From NCBI GenBank assembly GCA_013115135.1, contig JABANP010000016.1, positions 186,001 to 250,000 on the forward strand: DNA of 64,000 nt, read 5' to 3'. The position numbers were made by a program, and so were the translations under genes. The notes under the pieces are model-generated. The model did not search any database, was not told the origin of the DNA, and saw only the letters and a program-made list of their open reading frames with translations. This document shows positions 1-12,000 of the stretch, piece after piece; the stretch's first letter is position 1; every line of letters begins with the position of its first letter. Source of the DNA: Perkinsus olseni. Taxonomy: Eukaryota > Perkinsozoa > Perkinsida > Perkinsidae.

Positions 1-917
1 CCCGTGAGCTACTCCGTAACACAAGAGCTGTGAAGTATGGTTAATAGATGGTTATAGCTACCCTCGTCAAGACGACCACCACGAAGGTATGAGCAACAAA
101 ATTGGCTGGCAAGTTACGCCATCATCCTCTCCTCGACCAAGCAAAGCCCTCCGTACAACAAGGCCAAGCGATGGTCTCAGCCATCGCGCCACAGCAGAAG
201 AAGATGAATGGCCGAGCAGAAATATCGGATAGAAACAAGCACCGTGAGCCACTTCCTCACTGGAGTGTCCGAAAGGGGAAACTTTCCACCACAAGAGCGT
301 ACAGCTGGTAGTGAGAAGGAAGATGTTGTTACCCCGATCAACAGCATCCAGGAGACTCGATGACTCCGTGAAAAAAGAGCTGGGTGCAGCAAACAGGTAC
401 AGATACCGCTGTTTTACGCAGTATCACTGTGAGCGCAAAGTCTCCTTACTTTCCGATGTCCTGTCACAAGTTTATAGAGCCTCTCTCGGTAGCGGGCGTA
501 GTGGTCGATAAGGACACGACCACTACGGCGCCGTCCGAGAAGCAGCAAAAACTATCACCGTTTTTCCTGTTTTTCTACTAGATGGTATTAAGCAATGCAG
601 CCATGGTACAGTGAATAAATATGCAACGACAATAGCGACCCTTCCCGCTGAGCCTGACGAGGGGCGATCGAAGATTTAGGAGCTCCTCGAACGCCTGTCC
701 GCCAGGACCCGAGTATATCTAGTTTTCATTAGGCTACCGACGATGACAGAAAATAGTAATAATAGAGCAATAATAAATTACCCATCAGCCTTTCGGGGAG
801 GTAGGCCACCCGACGGCGGCGGCGGTAGCCTTACCGCCTCAGTACAAATAAGAATGATACCTTCAGCAGACAAGAAGGGTAGCAGCAGCAGTCCATTGTG
901 ACTGAGGGCAATCCTGT
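1..917. other. intergenic, no gene recognised
   Basis: Only short open frames without family resemblance are seen on either strand. A small GGC-rich stretch lies near 815-835. The 3' end of the next minus-strand gene approaches from the right. I see no RNA gene or repeat here. Confidence 0.4.
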
Positions 918-3024
918 TCAACACGCTGAAACGACTAGTGTCTTGTCCACGCCGTCCAAACCCTCCACAACCAGCGAGATGGCACTCTTGCCCGCTTCAT
1001 CACGGCCATTTAGGTTACAAAATATTATTAACGGTGAAGCAGCGGCTGTACCTGAGTTCCGGCAGTCTCGCTGTTGATTACCGCCCTTCCTTCTACCTCG
1101 AGATAAGCTCTCTTTACGGATCGCCCTTTTCCTTTGTACCATGGCACTGGTATCATGAGGGGCTTCCTTGTGCAGCTCTCCAGACTGAGTTCTTTGTTTT
1201 TTAATTGGTGGTTCTGGGACCGCATCTTTATCTTCCACCTCGGTAATAGTACCATCGCTAGAGGTGTCAGAAAGATAATTGTACTGATGATGATTGTGAC
1301 CAGGGTTGACTTCACCGATCTTCGTAGCATCAAGCAGATCTTCATTGCCGCTCTCGTCCCCATCGACAGCAGCAACAGCGTCATCGCTCAGTTTTGCTTT
1401 GGGGCTCAGGGGCCGGGCACATCGTCGAGGTCTTTGCCTTAGTAATGAACGACGGCTCTGCAAAACCCTTGCTGACTATCGTCAAGCCAAGACCAAGCTT
1501 CTGCGCCTGAAAAAATCATCCTCTCCCACAACAAGGGAACGCTCAGGACCTTGCGATTGAGCAGCTCCACAAGTGGCTTCTGCTGCTGATTGAGCTGTGC
1601 CCTGCCTTCCTCTGTCTGGATCATATCGAGCATAGCTGACCCGCGGAGAGAGACAGAGGCTTCTTCTGGCAATGGCTTCAAGCCCTCATTGCAGCAGCCG
1701 ACTTCCTTCGACACTTCACCGTCACAAAATTTATCGAAAACATTGGTGGTTGTAGTGGTAGTAGCGAAGGAGCAGACCATGAAGGTGAAACAGAGATTGC
1801 TACGGGAGCTCCCCTTACGCCGCCCAGAGAGGCCCCGAACTCGGAGCATCACAATCGCACAGGTAAGGCACGATCATGCCACTATGAGTCGACACTGGTA
1901 AATTGTCATCATGAAGAGGAAGCTAAGGCCCCCAAATCCTCTCGGCGATGGACGCCATGACCGGCCACTTTACGGGCGGTAGAAGGTGGCCTCCATGGTA
2001 CCTCTCGCGTTGCCGTCGGGCGCTCCTGATACAAAAAATGGAAAACCTCGGCTTGAACGGTCGTTCGATGCCGAGGACCGGTAACGAAGGGAATGATAGG
2101 GAATTTGAGCGCTCCCCAGAAATCACAACAGACTACCTGCCGAGAGGTTTTTTCTCGGCCGCGCTTCTCTCTGAGTCGATACCGTCCAGCCAACCTCCAT
2201 GGCTGACGTTACAGGGCCTCCGGTACATCGCTGGGGGACATGCGAGATCAAGTAAGATGCTTGATGGGTCGAAGGCGTCGCCCACCTGCTGGGGGGTCGT
2301 GGCAAGCTTCCTGAAATCCAGGTAGCCCTTCCTGCCCTCTCCTTCGCCGCTCACTCCATAAACGAGGAGCTCTTCGCCCACAGCATCTATCAAGGACCAT
2401 AATCGACCTAAGATACCGTCGAGCTACCCGCTGTATCTTGCACCAGCAGTTCGGGCCGGGGGACTTTCTTGGACGAAAATTGGCAGTATGGCGATGGTGA
2501 CAGACCGAACCTCTGAAGGAGACCAGCATGGGAGACATGACCCACAGCAGACGACAAAGTTTCGCTTTCGCTTTTGACCTGTTCCAAAAACCTCGTAGCC
2601 GAGCTCTTAGGGGGAGGTTGAGGTTCCTGTAGGCGAGATATGAGAACAGTACCGCAGAGACGACTAGCGCTAGCTCACTGTGGGGTCGGGCCTGTCTCCG
2701 AGGCCAGGGTCCAACTTGGCCAGGTACTTGGCCTTGCAAGGGTCGGCATTGAGGCCAATCCACATTGTAGATCCACGGCCTACCACACGACGCTGAACGG
2801 CCGTAACAATCCAAGTACAGCCACCCACCATCAAACTTATACCGAGGCTGCAACTTCTGACCGCTTTTCTCATACTCCTCAAAAGCCTGCAAAGTGCGGT
2901 GTCTGTTGAAGCTGTCGTGTCACGTCCAAACTACATCCTGAATCCACTTCCGTTGCTGGGCCCTTTCCTTATCGAATATCTCCTGCCAAGCCTTCATCTC
3001 ATTCATGGTCTTGCCGGCCGACAT
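918..3024 (-). CDS. unidentified multi-exon protein
   Basis: A minus-strand gene that I do not recognise. A start at 3024-3022 gives an N-terminus beginning MSAGKTMNEMKAWQEIFD, rich in charged and aromatic residues. The first intron (GTAGTTTGG donor) joins in phase to an exon reading AFEEYEKSGQKLQPRYKFDG. Later exons continue through a proline-rich stretch (EPQPPPKSS) and a segment reading GRKGYLDFRKLATTPQQVG (about 2190-2390). A cysteine-containing exon lies at about 1440-1800 and a long acidic/serine-rich C-terminal part at 918-1463. Introns of 43-55 bases connect most of these pieces. The middle (1850-2200) could not be joined with confidence, so the exon chain is a sketch. No catalytic motif, signal peptide or membrane segment is evident. 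It could be two genes. Confidence 0.45.
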
Positions 3025-3185
3025 TTGGCGATGCAGTTACAAATAGTAAGCTGCCAACAGGGCACCGGTACTCCAAACTGCGATGAGGACGCATTGCCAG
3101 CTAGCTCGACGAGGGCACACTCCGAAAATCGAAATAGCCCCAGCGACCCTTGAGGGCAAGCCTCGTTTACACCCACCCCTGACGA

Positions 3186-3415
3186 CCATTGTGTTGCGAC
3201 ACCACACGGAAAGGTTATCACAGAGACAGGCGTTACTCGGTATATAATTACACACTGTGAAAAAGCTACACGCCGCTCTGATAGAATGGCAGACAGGGAG
3301 AGAAAACTGCCTGATAAAGGCCTCACCGGCCGTAGACCTTCGCAAACAATAGACCAATAGGACAGGAAACGTTCAGCGAGCCTTAGATAGTAACAAGGCC
3401 CGAGTAACATACACG
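3186..3415. repeat. transporter-flank duplicate, copy 1
   Basis: This stretch aligns, at roughly two thirds or better by eye, with 5170-5405. Shared landmarks include CTGATAG-ATGGCA, GGCCG-CCATAGAC/GTAGAC, AACAATA-G and AGCC-TGGATA/TAGATA-AACAAGGCC. Copy 2 lies just upstream of transporter gene 1. Copy 1 lies just downstream of it, where the upstream flank of a further transporter copy would be expected. Confidence 0.6.
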
Positions 3416-3611
3416 AGCCATGAGCCCCGTGAAATTGTTAGGACGAGTCGGGACAGTTCAAAGAGATGGAAGAGAGCCACTCAGAAACCACATGAAAAGA
3501 CAGAGAGAAACGAAACATAAGTGGCACTCACAGAGTGCACATAAAAGCCTGCTGATGCAGAGGTATAGAAACCCATGTGTAAGGGGGAAGCGCTCGAAGC
3601 ATTCCTAGCGA

Positions 3612-5013
3612 CTAGAGCAGCGAGCACTCCTCGGGCGCTGGTGCAGGGTTGATGGTCTGGTACAAAGTCCATACCGCTCCAACCAACGCCACGAGCATGA
3701 GGAAGATCAGAGCTAGACTCCTCATTGTTGCTCGCTTTGAGCCAAAGTTGCCTTCAGCCTTGGCCTCATAGCTACGAGACATCAAGTACCTCAGTCTCAT
3801 ATAGAAAAGAGGGGGAAACACAAGATGAATCAGCGTGTAGGTAACAGCCGATAGGTAATCAACCTGCAGTGTAAAATTTGGCACTGCAATAGTAATGACC
3901 GCGGTGATAACAACGAGAAGGCTGCGTAGACAGCAAGTGGCAACTAAAGTGGGCCATTTACCCCACTTTTCAGCTCTCGGCGAGCCATCTTCCAACCCAG
4001 CGAGGACCTCGATGGCCCTGCAGGATGGGTGCAGCAGAAGAGCATAGTGCGTAGCACACAGCCCAAGGATACTCACAAAAGAGATGTATCCCCAAATGTC
4101 CTTCTGCATAGCATCCAAAACATTTCCGTAGCAAAGAAGGCTCTGGCCCCATCCTAGGTAGGCAGCGGCAGTCACCACGCCCAACTGAATAACAATCGTA
4201 GCGAAAGCGAAAAAGAAAACCTTGGGAGCGTGAGTTGGGGGTACGCATGTCGTGGACTACAGTAGTGGACCCGCATGTCACAGCATAAGCGAAAGAAAAC
4301 GTAGTGTACGCAGCGAAGATGGTAAGAGGCTGCGTGACGCCCAGCTCGTACTCTACATCGCCATGATTCTTGGCAGCCTGGACGAAACCACCGACGGAAA
4401 GACCGATAACGGACATGAGAACAGAAGCAACACCGAAGGTGTTAGAAACATAACCGATTTCTCGCATGGTCTTCAGCCAGTTCAAAGGCAGGAGGATGAC
4501 CGCCCAAATGATAACCCACCAAGTGACCGAGATGCCGTCGTAGATATGGTAGGAGTTTTGGCCGAGTAGGAGGATGACGATGCAACAGGTCCCGATGAGA
4601 GAGATGTGTAGACACACAGCAACAACTGTCCTCCCAACTTTACCGAAAGCGGCCTCTCCCAGGTCCTCATAGGCCAAGACAAACTCCCTACCCATATGCT
4701 GGGCCATCACACGACATCTGTAGAGGAGATATACCATCAGCCATCCTATAGCGCCACAGACGATGAGGAGAATGAGGGCTGGTAGATACCCCACACTGGC
4801 CGTGGCTCTAGTCAAAGCCAGCATACCCTCCCCACCAGCAGTCATGACAACGTTGAAGACGGCCATAAAATCCGGAGTGCCGTCTACCCTCACCTCTTTA
4901 CCAGAGAGCTTCTCGGAGAGCTCGCCGGAAGACGAGGATGATGACGACTCGGGCTTCTCGGTAGTAGAGCCAGAGGATGACGTGTCAACGTATTTGCTTG
5001 GAGGCCAGGACAT
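3612..5013 (-). pseudogene. amino-acid transporter 1, one-base frameshift
   Basis: A polytopic membrane carrier of the Aa_trans (AAAP/AVT) family. Family members exchange amino acids across vacuolar or plasma membranes, often proton-coupled. The start at 5013 gives an acidic, serine-rich cytosolic tail of about 50 residues, then the family-typical first helix (GEGMLALTRATASVGYLP) and about ten further hydrophobic segments. The tandem neighbour at 6021-7271 is its close paralogue. At 4237-4241 there is one more G than in the paralogue (C on the coding strand, in an ACC CCC codon pair), so the frame shifts within the conserved VVHDMR-P-HAPKVF loop. It resumes in another frame to the stop at 3612. 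A four-residue motif (KELA) near the end of gene 2 is absent here. No other breaks are seen, so this is a young pseudogene, an assembly error in a homopolymer, or a programmed shift. It is intronless over its whole length. Confidence 0.85.
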
Positions 5014-6020
5014 GACGGGAAGGAGATAGAAACAGTGCTAAGAGAAACATACCGCTGAAGATCCTAGAGGACTATCACCAACGACACGATCTCGAATGCC
5101 TGCAACTCGTTCTTGAAACCGCGAGTGAGGATGAACTCAGCATGTAACTGGGCTAGAATACCCTAGACAGCCGTACCCGTTGTTGAACTCAAAAACAGGA
5201 ACGTCGTTGAACGGAGACGAATGCTATACGATATACAATCACCCAAGGAATGCCTGCTGATAGGATGGCAACCTCGATCGGGAAACAGAAACGAACTAAA
5301 CCGTCTGGTAAACGGCCTGGCCGGCCATAGACTCTCCGCGAACAATAAGCGAATATGACAGAGAACGCGGCATAAGCCCTGGATACCAACGAGGCCTAAA
5401 CAAGCTATGTCTCCCGATGGGACCACTAGCCTAGGGAGCACTCCCCCAAGATAACAGGGGACCATAGCAGCAACTACCCTTTAGGGGGATGATGGACTGC
5501 TATACAACATGAACCACAATAAAGGATGGGGACGAAACGCAAAGTGACGAAGGAGTCCCTGGTGCGCTCAACGGCGCTGCGTCGCAGTCGAAGATGCAGC
5601 TACACAAGATCGTGCTCTTCCACTGGATGTCAGCAAGCGCTTGACGACACATAGACTCCTGCCGTAAACACTAATATAAAGCACTGACTTAGTTAATTGT
5701 CATCAACCGACAGGAACTGTTTGCATTGGACTCATCTCACTCGTAGCCAAGGAGGGATATCTGTACAAGCACGTGCTAAATGAAACACGTCAACCAACAG
5801 CTCTTAGTCAACTAGCATGACCAAGAGACTGATGGAAGGACATCAGCTAAGTGCACGACCGGTCGTCATGCTCACGTGCAAGTTCCGATATAAGAAGAAG
5901 TTGGCGCTACTAGAAGCACTGCAGCCCCGAATGCACGGGGCGTTGGCTAATGTAACGAAAGGGATAGGAATGATAACCTATAAATGGACTCAAAAAGCAT
6001 GAGCTACTCTCAACTGCTCT
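5014..6020. other. intergenic spacer between tandem transporters
   Basis: Contains the second copy of the flank duplicate (5170-5405), otherwise no recognisable gene. A 61-residue open frame at 5817-6002 has no family resemblance. The spacer presumably holds the promoter of transporter 1 and the 3' flank of transporter 2. Confidence 0.4.
5170..5405. repeat. transporter-flank duplicate, copy 2
   Basis: Partner of 3186-3415; see that entry. It lies upstream of the transporter 1 start, in the position expected for its promoter region. Confidence 0.6.
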
Positions 6021-7271
6021 TTATAACGAGAGCAGGGAGCACTCCTCGGGCGTTGCTGGTGGATCAACCGTCTTGTAGAGGGTTAATGCCGATCCAAGCA
6101 ACGCCACGAGCATGAGGAAGATCAATGAAAGACTCCTCATTGTTGCTCGCTTTGAGCCAAAGTTCCCTTCAGCCTTGGCCAACTCCTTGTTCTCATAACT
6201 ACGAGACATCAAGTACCTCAGTCTCATATAGAATAGAGGAGGGAAGATGAGATGGACCAATGTGTAGGTAACAGCCGATAGATAATCAACTAGCAGTGAA
6301 AAGTTGGGCACCGTGATCGCAATGACCGCGGTGATAACAACAAGAAGGCTGCGTAGACAGCAAGTGGCAACTAAAGTGGGCCATTTACCCCACTTTTCAG
6401 CTCTCGGCGAGCCATCTTCCAACCCAGCAAGGACCTCGATGGCCCTGCAGGATGGATGCAGCAAAACAGCATAGTGCGTAGCACATAGTACGACAATACT
6501 AACGAAAGAGATGTATCCCCATACATCCTTTCGCATAGCATCTAAGACGTTATCATAGCAAAGAAGGCCTTGGCCCCAGCCAAGGTAAGCAGCACAGGTC
6601 ACGACAGCATAGACAACAACAAGCGTAGCGAAAGCAAAAAAGAAAACCTTAGGAGCATGAGTTGGGTTACGCATATCGTGGACTACAGTAGTCGTGCCAC
6701 ATGTGACTGAGTAAGAAAAGGAAAACGTGGTGTAGGCACCAATGATGGTGAGAGGTTGCGGTACACCTATTTCGTAGTCGACATCACCATTGTTATCAGC
6801 GGCCTGGACGAAACCGGCGACAGAGAGACCAATAACCGACACTATTATGGAAGCAACACCGATAGTGCTGGAGACATAACCAATTTCGCGCATGGTCTTG
6901 AGCCAGTTTACAGGCAGGAGAATGACGGTCCAAATGATAACCCACCAAGTGACCGAGATGCCGTCATAGATATGGTAGGAGTTTTGGCCGAGTAGGAGGA
7001 TGAGGACGCATGAGGTTCCGATAAGAGAGATGTGTAGACAGATCGCGACAATCGTCTTACCAACTTTACCGAAAGCGGCCTCTCCGAGCTCCTCGTAAGC
7101 CGGGACAAACTCCATACCCAAATGAAGAGCCATCACACGGCATCTGTACAGGAGGTATACCATTATCCAGCCTACTACGGCACAGACGAGTAGTAGGATG
7201 ATGCCTGGTAGATACCCCACACTAGCTGTGGCTTTGGACAGCGCCAGCATACCCACACCGACAGCGGTCAT
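6021..7271 (-). CDS. amino-acid transporter 2 (Aa_trans family)
   Basis: Intact paralogue of the preceding gene: a membrane carrier of the Aa_trans/AVT family. The frame runs 416 codons from the ATG at 7271 to the stop at 6021. It shows the first helix GVGMLALSKATASVGYLPG, the loop TVVHDMRNPTHAPKVFF and a basic C-terminal loop (GNFGSKRATMRSL). The same frame stays open upstream to about 7430 and encodes a serine/acidic tail with TPDF-A-FNVVMTA. This matches the N-terminus of transporter 1, so the true protein probably begins further upstream, perhaps from a small extra exon. No ATG is in frame there. It is intronless within the conserved region, unlike most genes in this window. The tandem arrangement with gene 1 shows local duplication. 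Substrate cannot be told from sequence. Confidence 0.9.
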   Translation of the reverse strand: MTAVGVGMLALSKATASVGYLPGIILLLVCAVVGWIMVYLLYRCRVMALHLGMEFVPAYEELGEAAFGKVGKTIVAICLHISLIGTSCVLILLLGQNSYHIYDGISVTWWVIIWTVILLPVNWLKTMREIGYVSSTIGVASIIVSVIGLSVAGFVQAADNNGDVDYEIGVPQPLTIIGAYTTFSFSYSVTCGTTTVVHDMRNPTHAPKVFFFAFATLVVVYAVVTCAAYLGWGQGLLCYDNVLDAMRKDVWGYISFVSIVVLCATHYAVLLHPSCRAIEVLAGLEDGSPRAEKWGKWPTLVATCCLRSLLVVITAVIAITVPNFSLLVDYLSAVTYTLVHLIFPPLFYMRLRYLMSRSYENKELAKAEGNFGSKRATMRSLSLIFLMLVALLGSALTLYKTVDPPATPEECSLLSL

Positions 7272-7584
7272 GACAACGTTGAAGATGGCGGTGAAGTCGG
7301 GAGTGCCGTCGGCCTTCCCTTCGTTCTTACCGTCAACTTCCGAGAACTCGGAGCATGACGAAGATGATAGCTCTAGCTCATTTGTACTGCTGTCAGTAAA
7401 TTCAGACTTGAGGGTTTGCTGGAGGAAGAACTTGACATTACTATGGTGAAGTCGTAGTGATGATAATACTGCTGCCTTTCGAGCTATCGCGGGCCCGTGC
7501 TTCGCTCCGCTGTCGTACTAACGCGCTCGCCCTAAAATCAATTAGAGTGCAGAAGCCCGTACAATTCCTCGGCAACGTCCCACC

Positions 7585-8786
7585 ATGACCCTACTGACGA
7601 GGACCTTCAACCGCTTTCTGGGGACTTCGTTCCTCCCTGCCCGGACTGCTCCAGTCGCGCAGAAGCAGCAAACAAGATGGTACGTGGGGTCATGGGCGCC
7701 TTATCAACTCCTCATCTCTCGGGACTCGTTACTGGGCCGTTGTGTGACAGGCGTTCGAGGTTGTCTCCGGGGCTAATACTATAGTGTGCTGGGGCATTCA
7801 AATGGAATCTCTACGAAGCTTTAACGCTGCTGTTACGCTTGCTACCTCTATTGCGAGTAGGTACCGTCATTGGCACCGTATGTCTGAGGATGATTGGGCT
7901 TTGCCGCTAGACTCTATGCCTGAGGATGTTAAAACCCTCATGGCAACTCCTCAAACCGAACGAGGCTTCGTGGAGGACTACTGGTAGTCCTCTCCCCTTC
8001 CGCTCCAGCCGATCTATCGACACCATTCAGGTACAATAGGATTCGCGGCGAGGCGACGCTATTGGACCCCGAGGCTTTGCCGTCTAAAAGCTACATCGAC
8101 CTTGCAAGGGACATGGGCTTGCAGATCGTTGATGAACCCTCCAGCCACATGATGGGCCTTATCGAACTGTAGTCCCAGCTTACCGTTGTAGACTAGGGCG
8201 ATGGTGCCCATCGCATAGGTACGAGTACTTGAGAGGCGCATCTTTCGTTGGCCCGTTTGGCACTATCGAGAACCCTGTCCTGGTGCCTGCTGTCGGGCAA
8301 GAGCGTGTCGTTGCTTGCACCGGTGGTGTTGGCGACGAGGAGCATTTTACCTTGTGGTTCAGATGCCGGTAGCATCTCTTTCCTAGAGGGTAGCGAGTAT
8401 TGTCCTCCGCTTCAGGGAGGGCTTCATGTACCGTTGCGGAGAATGCGATCAGATCTTCATGCTAGTTCGTCTCTACTACGAGGACCGTTACTGGACGCAG
8501 ACTCTGGTTCGAGACACCTTTATGTCTGTAAGTGTCTACTTGCTGTAGCAGCGACGGAGCTTCCATCGTGGAGTCCACTGCAGGATGGCGACATGTTCGA
8601 CTTGAATACTCTAGAAAGGGTGCACAAGATGTGGAATAAGGACGAGATGGTTAGATGGGAGGTAAGTAGAGTGACGGTGTCCTTTCTCGATGGGATGGAC
8701 GTCAGGTTGGGTACTGGGCCCAAGATTATGTCCTCGGCAAGGGTGTCTTGCCTGGCATGGTGGAGGAGCATACTCGTGTCAACTAA
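7585..8786 (+). CDS. cytochrome c oxidase subunit 5b-like (seven exons)
   Basis: Predicted 258-residue mitochondrial protein related to COX5B (yeast Cox4), a zinc-binding nuclear-encoded subunit of respiratory complex IV on the matrix side. Exons: 7585-7679, 7861-7983, 8031-8168, 8219-8368, 8416-8527, 8584-8661, 8706-8786; all junctions keep phase and the sum is an exact multiple of three. The N-terminus [16 protein letters not shown] is basic and amphipathic, as in a presequence. The zinc-ribbon region reads [20 protein letters not shown], then [20 protein letters not shown], with the cysteine pairs and the ENP-LVP motif of COX5B. The protein is longer than animal COX5B, with an N-terminal extension ([17 protein letters not shown]) and a C-terminal tail. 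Introns 2-6 are only 44-56 bases. A sequence between 7272 and 7584 is a short, possibly bidirectional promoter. Confidence 0.85.
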
Positions 8787-9041
8787 TATCACCACACGTT
8801 GCTGCTCACCTTCCCTTCTTTTGCTACATTTGTTATTATGGTACAGCGTTTGAGTGGAAGTGTCCCTCACTCGCCTTGTCGGTGGTGTCATCATCGTCAT
8901 CGGCCCTCTGCGTATAGCATGCTGGTAGAGAAGCTTTGTGATGCTGGTAGTAGTAGTTTTTTGATACACCATCATGAAGGGTTGCGTTGCCAGTTGTGGG
9001 AGAGGACGGGGGTTTTCCTGCGTAGTTCACAAACGTCCTTG

Positions 9042-12000
9042 ATGGCCACTACGCCAGAACAGACGGCGGATGTCGGTGTAGCCGACCTGGGCCAACAACC
9101 GGCGTGGATCCGTCAGGTTGACCAAGTGTGTTCAGCCTTAATAGGGGCTCCTGAGAATTTGTAGTAGTGGGAGTTGGTCGAGTAGTGGTATTACTTGTGG
9201 TGTAAGGTATGACGATGATAAATGCCGACTGGTGTATGACGAGGCTTCCGCGGCGGCACAGGAGTTCTACGCCTTATTGGCGAAGACCGAGGACGCAGAT
9301 GGTAGTGCACGGGGAGGATGATGCGTTCCTTCATTGCGGCCTTCGTAGGGGCTTTGGGGGCATTGGAAAATCTGGTGGTGGACGGCCTTGACTTGGACCA
9401 GATATGGCAAGAGATAGACAACCAGCAGAAACCCTTTGGAGAAAATACTCAAGAAAAAGATGAAGTAGTGGATTGGGGTACACGGGTGAGGGGAGGCGAT
9501 ACCGTTAGGTTCTTGGAGAAGCTGAACGGCGCCGACGGCATACAGCTCCTGCCTGATGCTGAGGCTGGTGAAGTCAGCGATGCAAGGTAGTAGGTGGTCG
9601 AGGAGTTCCGAAAGGAGTGGTATGCACGCACAACCGGTCTCAGTACGGCGAGTGAGGATGAAGAGGATGTTGACATGGCGAGCGAGGCCAGTTCCGCTTT
9701 GGGATCTGATCAAGAGGATGAGGAGGGGGAGGAAGAACAAGAGCCGGCTGAGGGTGGCGAGAAGGGTACTACTTCGGGAAGCACTGAAGGCTAGGTGCAT
9801 CTCACCCAAGGCGTGCTTTGGTATCCGCGAATTTCACAAGTGGCGCCATGAAAATCCAATCGCCTCCCGGTCGTTGATGAGAGGAGTGCAGGCCACCGCG
9901 TGGAAGTGCAATAGCTGAGACAGGTCCGAAATCTTCGGCAGTCGACGAGGGCCTCTTCAAGCTTTCTGACATGAACGACTTCCTCGAGATGGAAGACAAG
10001 AAGGATGCTGAGATAGCGGCTCGGCATAAGGTAATTTCGTGGCGCGTGACGATCGCTCCCATGGGCCGGGATTACTCAGGCCGGGGAGAAGGCGGGGGAT
10101 GAGGAAGAGGATGATGAGGACGAGGATTGGGGAGAAGACGATGAGTTCATGGATCTTGAGAAACCCATAGGGGAGGACGGTGGGCTAGCTGCCGCTCTGC
10201 GCTTCTTCCTCAGCCTGAGGCATTCAGATTCTGAAGATGTCGATGTCGATAAGCTCATGTACAGCGACTTCTTTGATGCTCCGGAGGAGGGAGAGGAGGC
10301 CGCCGCTGTCAAGTAAAGGGCTGTCTTATAGAGTTTTAGCAGTGTAGTGCTTGGTAGGCCGCGTGATGGTGAGGTAGAAGGGTCTAGTGATGATGATGAG
10401 GAGGAGGATGAGGAAGAGGAGGCAGAAGGAGGCCTGGGCTTCCCAGAAGGAGAGAACCTTGATGACGAGGAGGAAGCAGCACTCGAGCAGCAGTTGAAGG
10501 AAATGCAAGGAGACCTTGAGGAAGAGGAGGAAGAAGAAGAGAGTGAGGATGGTAATACATGGGGAGAGGACGACCTTGGAGAACCCATGCCGCGTATGTG
10601 TGGCTTTGGGCTCCCGCCCATCCAGTCGCACTCCCTTATGGTCAGAGGCTGAACAGGCCGACGCCTCCGCCGGCGACGAGAAGGAGAAGGGTGGCCCTTC
10701 CGTGGCCGAGGACTCGAGACGCTCCGAGACGTCAGCGTTGAAGAAGAGGATCGCGGATATGGAGAACGAAATAGAGGAGATGGAGCGGGAGCAGTTGGAT
10801 GTGAGCGGGGGGTGGGGTTACTTGCAGGAGGGGATGGTGATGATTCAGGAGAAGCACTGGACGATGACAGGCGAGGCGACAGGCAGCAGTCGTCCCTTGA
10901 ACTCCCTCTTGGAGCAGCATATTGACCTGCCCTTCTCGAAGTTGGCAGCCAGGAGGGCTGAGAAGCAGTGGGAGGAGGGAGGTAGTAATGCTGCCGATGG
11001 CGCGCAGACTGTGCGCTGGGGATGTTGGAAGGGACCTCCGATACGCCTATGGATGCCACTCGGCTCTGATCTGGTGGAGGTTTGGTATCGGCACACAGGA
11101 CAGTGTGGTCGATTTTTCAGAAGAGGATGAGGATGAGCTCACCCAAGCCTCACCCGGGGCATTCAAGATTGACGTGGATGCGATCATCAGGCAGAGGGTT
11201 GCTGATGAGACATACGACGACGTTATCAAGCGCAGCGAGGAGGAGGTGAAGATCTTTCTGTGCCACTCTGAGCTCACGAGGTTGGCGTAGGTGATGCGAT
11301 TGAAGGACAGCCAGCAGGGGGACGACTCCGTGGAGACCCTCAACTTCCAGAAGTCTCGGCTAGGCCTGGCCGATGTCTATGCTAAGCAGTATGAGACTGA
11401 GGTACCGCGACGAGGCCTGGTGGAGGGGCCACTGCTGCTGGTGGTGATCAGATGCTGGGCCAGCAGACTGATGCGGAGCTCCAGCAGGATGCTGATAGAG
11501 TGGAGCTGAGGAAGCTCTTCGCCAAACTCATGCATAAGTTGGATACTCTCACTAACCAGAACTTCAGGCCTCGACCGGTACTGACGGGACGACTGCTGCT
11601 GGTGCGAATGAGGGAGGGTCGGTGTGTGTCAGGTGTTGGATTCGGCCCTGTCGAAGGCTGCTAGGGATGGCGATGCACCGGCTATTCGCATGGAAGAGGC
11701 AGTACCTATTACTGTGGCTGCTGGTGGTACTGAAGGAAATGAGGTGATGAAGATTCAGAATGGGAATCGCTTCGCTCCGCTAAGAATGAGAATCTTTAGG
11801 TCACTAAGGGCCCGGAGAAGCAGAAGGTTAGAGAGGAGATGACTGCTGAGGAGAAGGCAGCAGTGCGTGGCAACAGGAAGGCTAAGAGACGACAGAAGGC
11901 GAAGGAGTCTATCGAGAAAGGTACTACTGATGTAAGTGATGCGTGATGATCACTACAGCCGTCTCAGGTAACGTGACTGTTGGGGACCGGAGGGCTAGAG

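Noticed and set aside
10076..11059. Long minus-strand serine-rich frame of 327 codons
   Set aside because: It is the antisense of the acidic Glu/Asp-rich MPP10 exons and includes MPP10 introns; a shadow.
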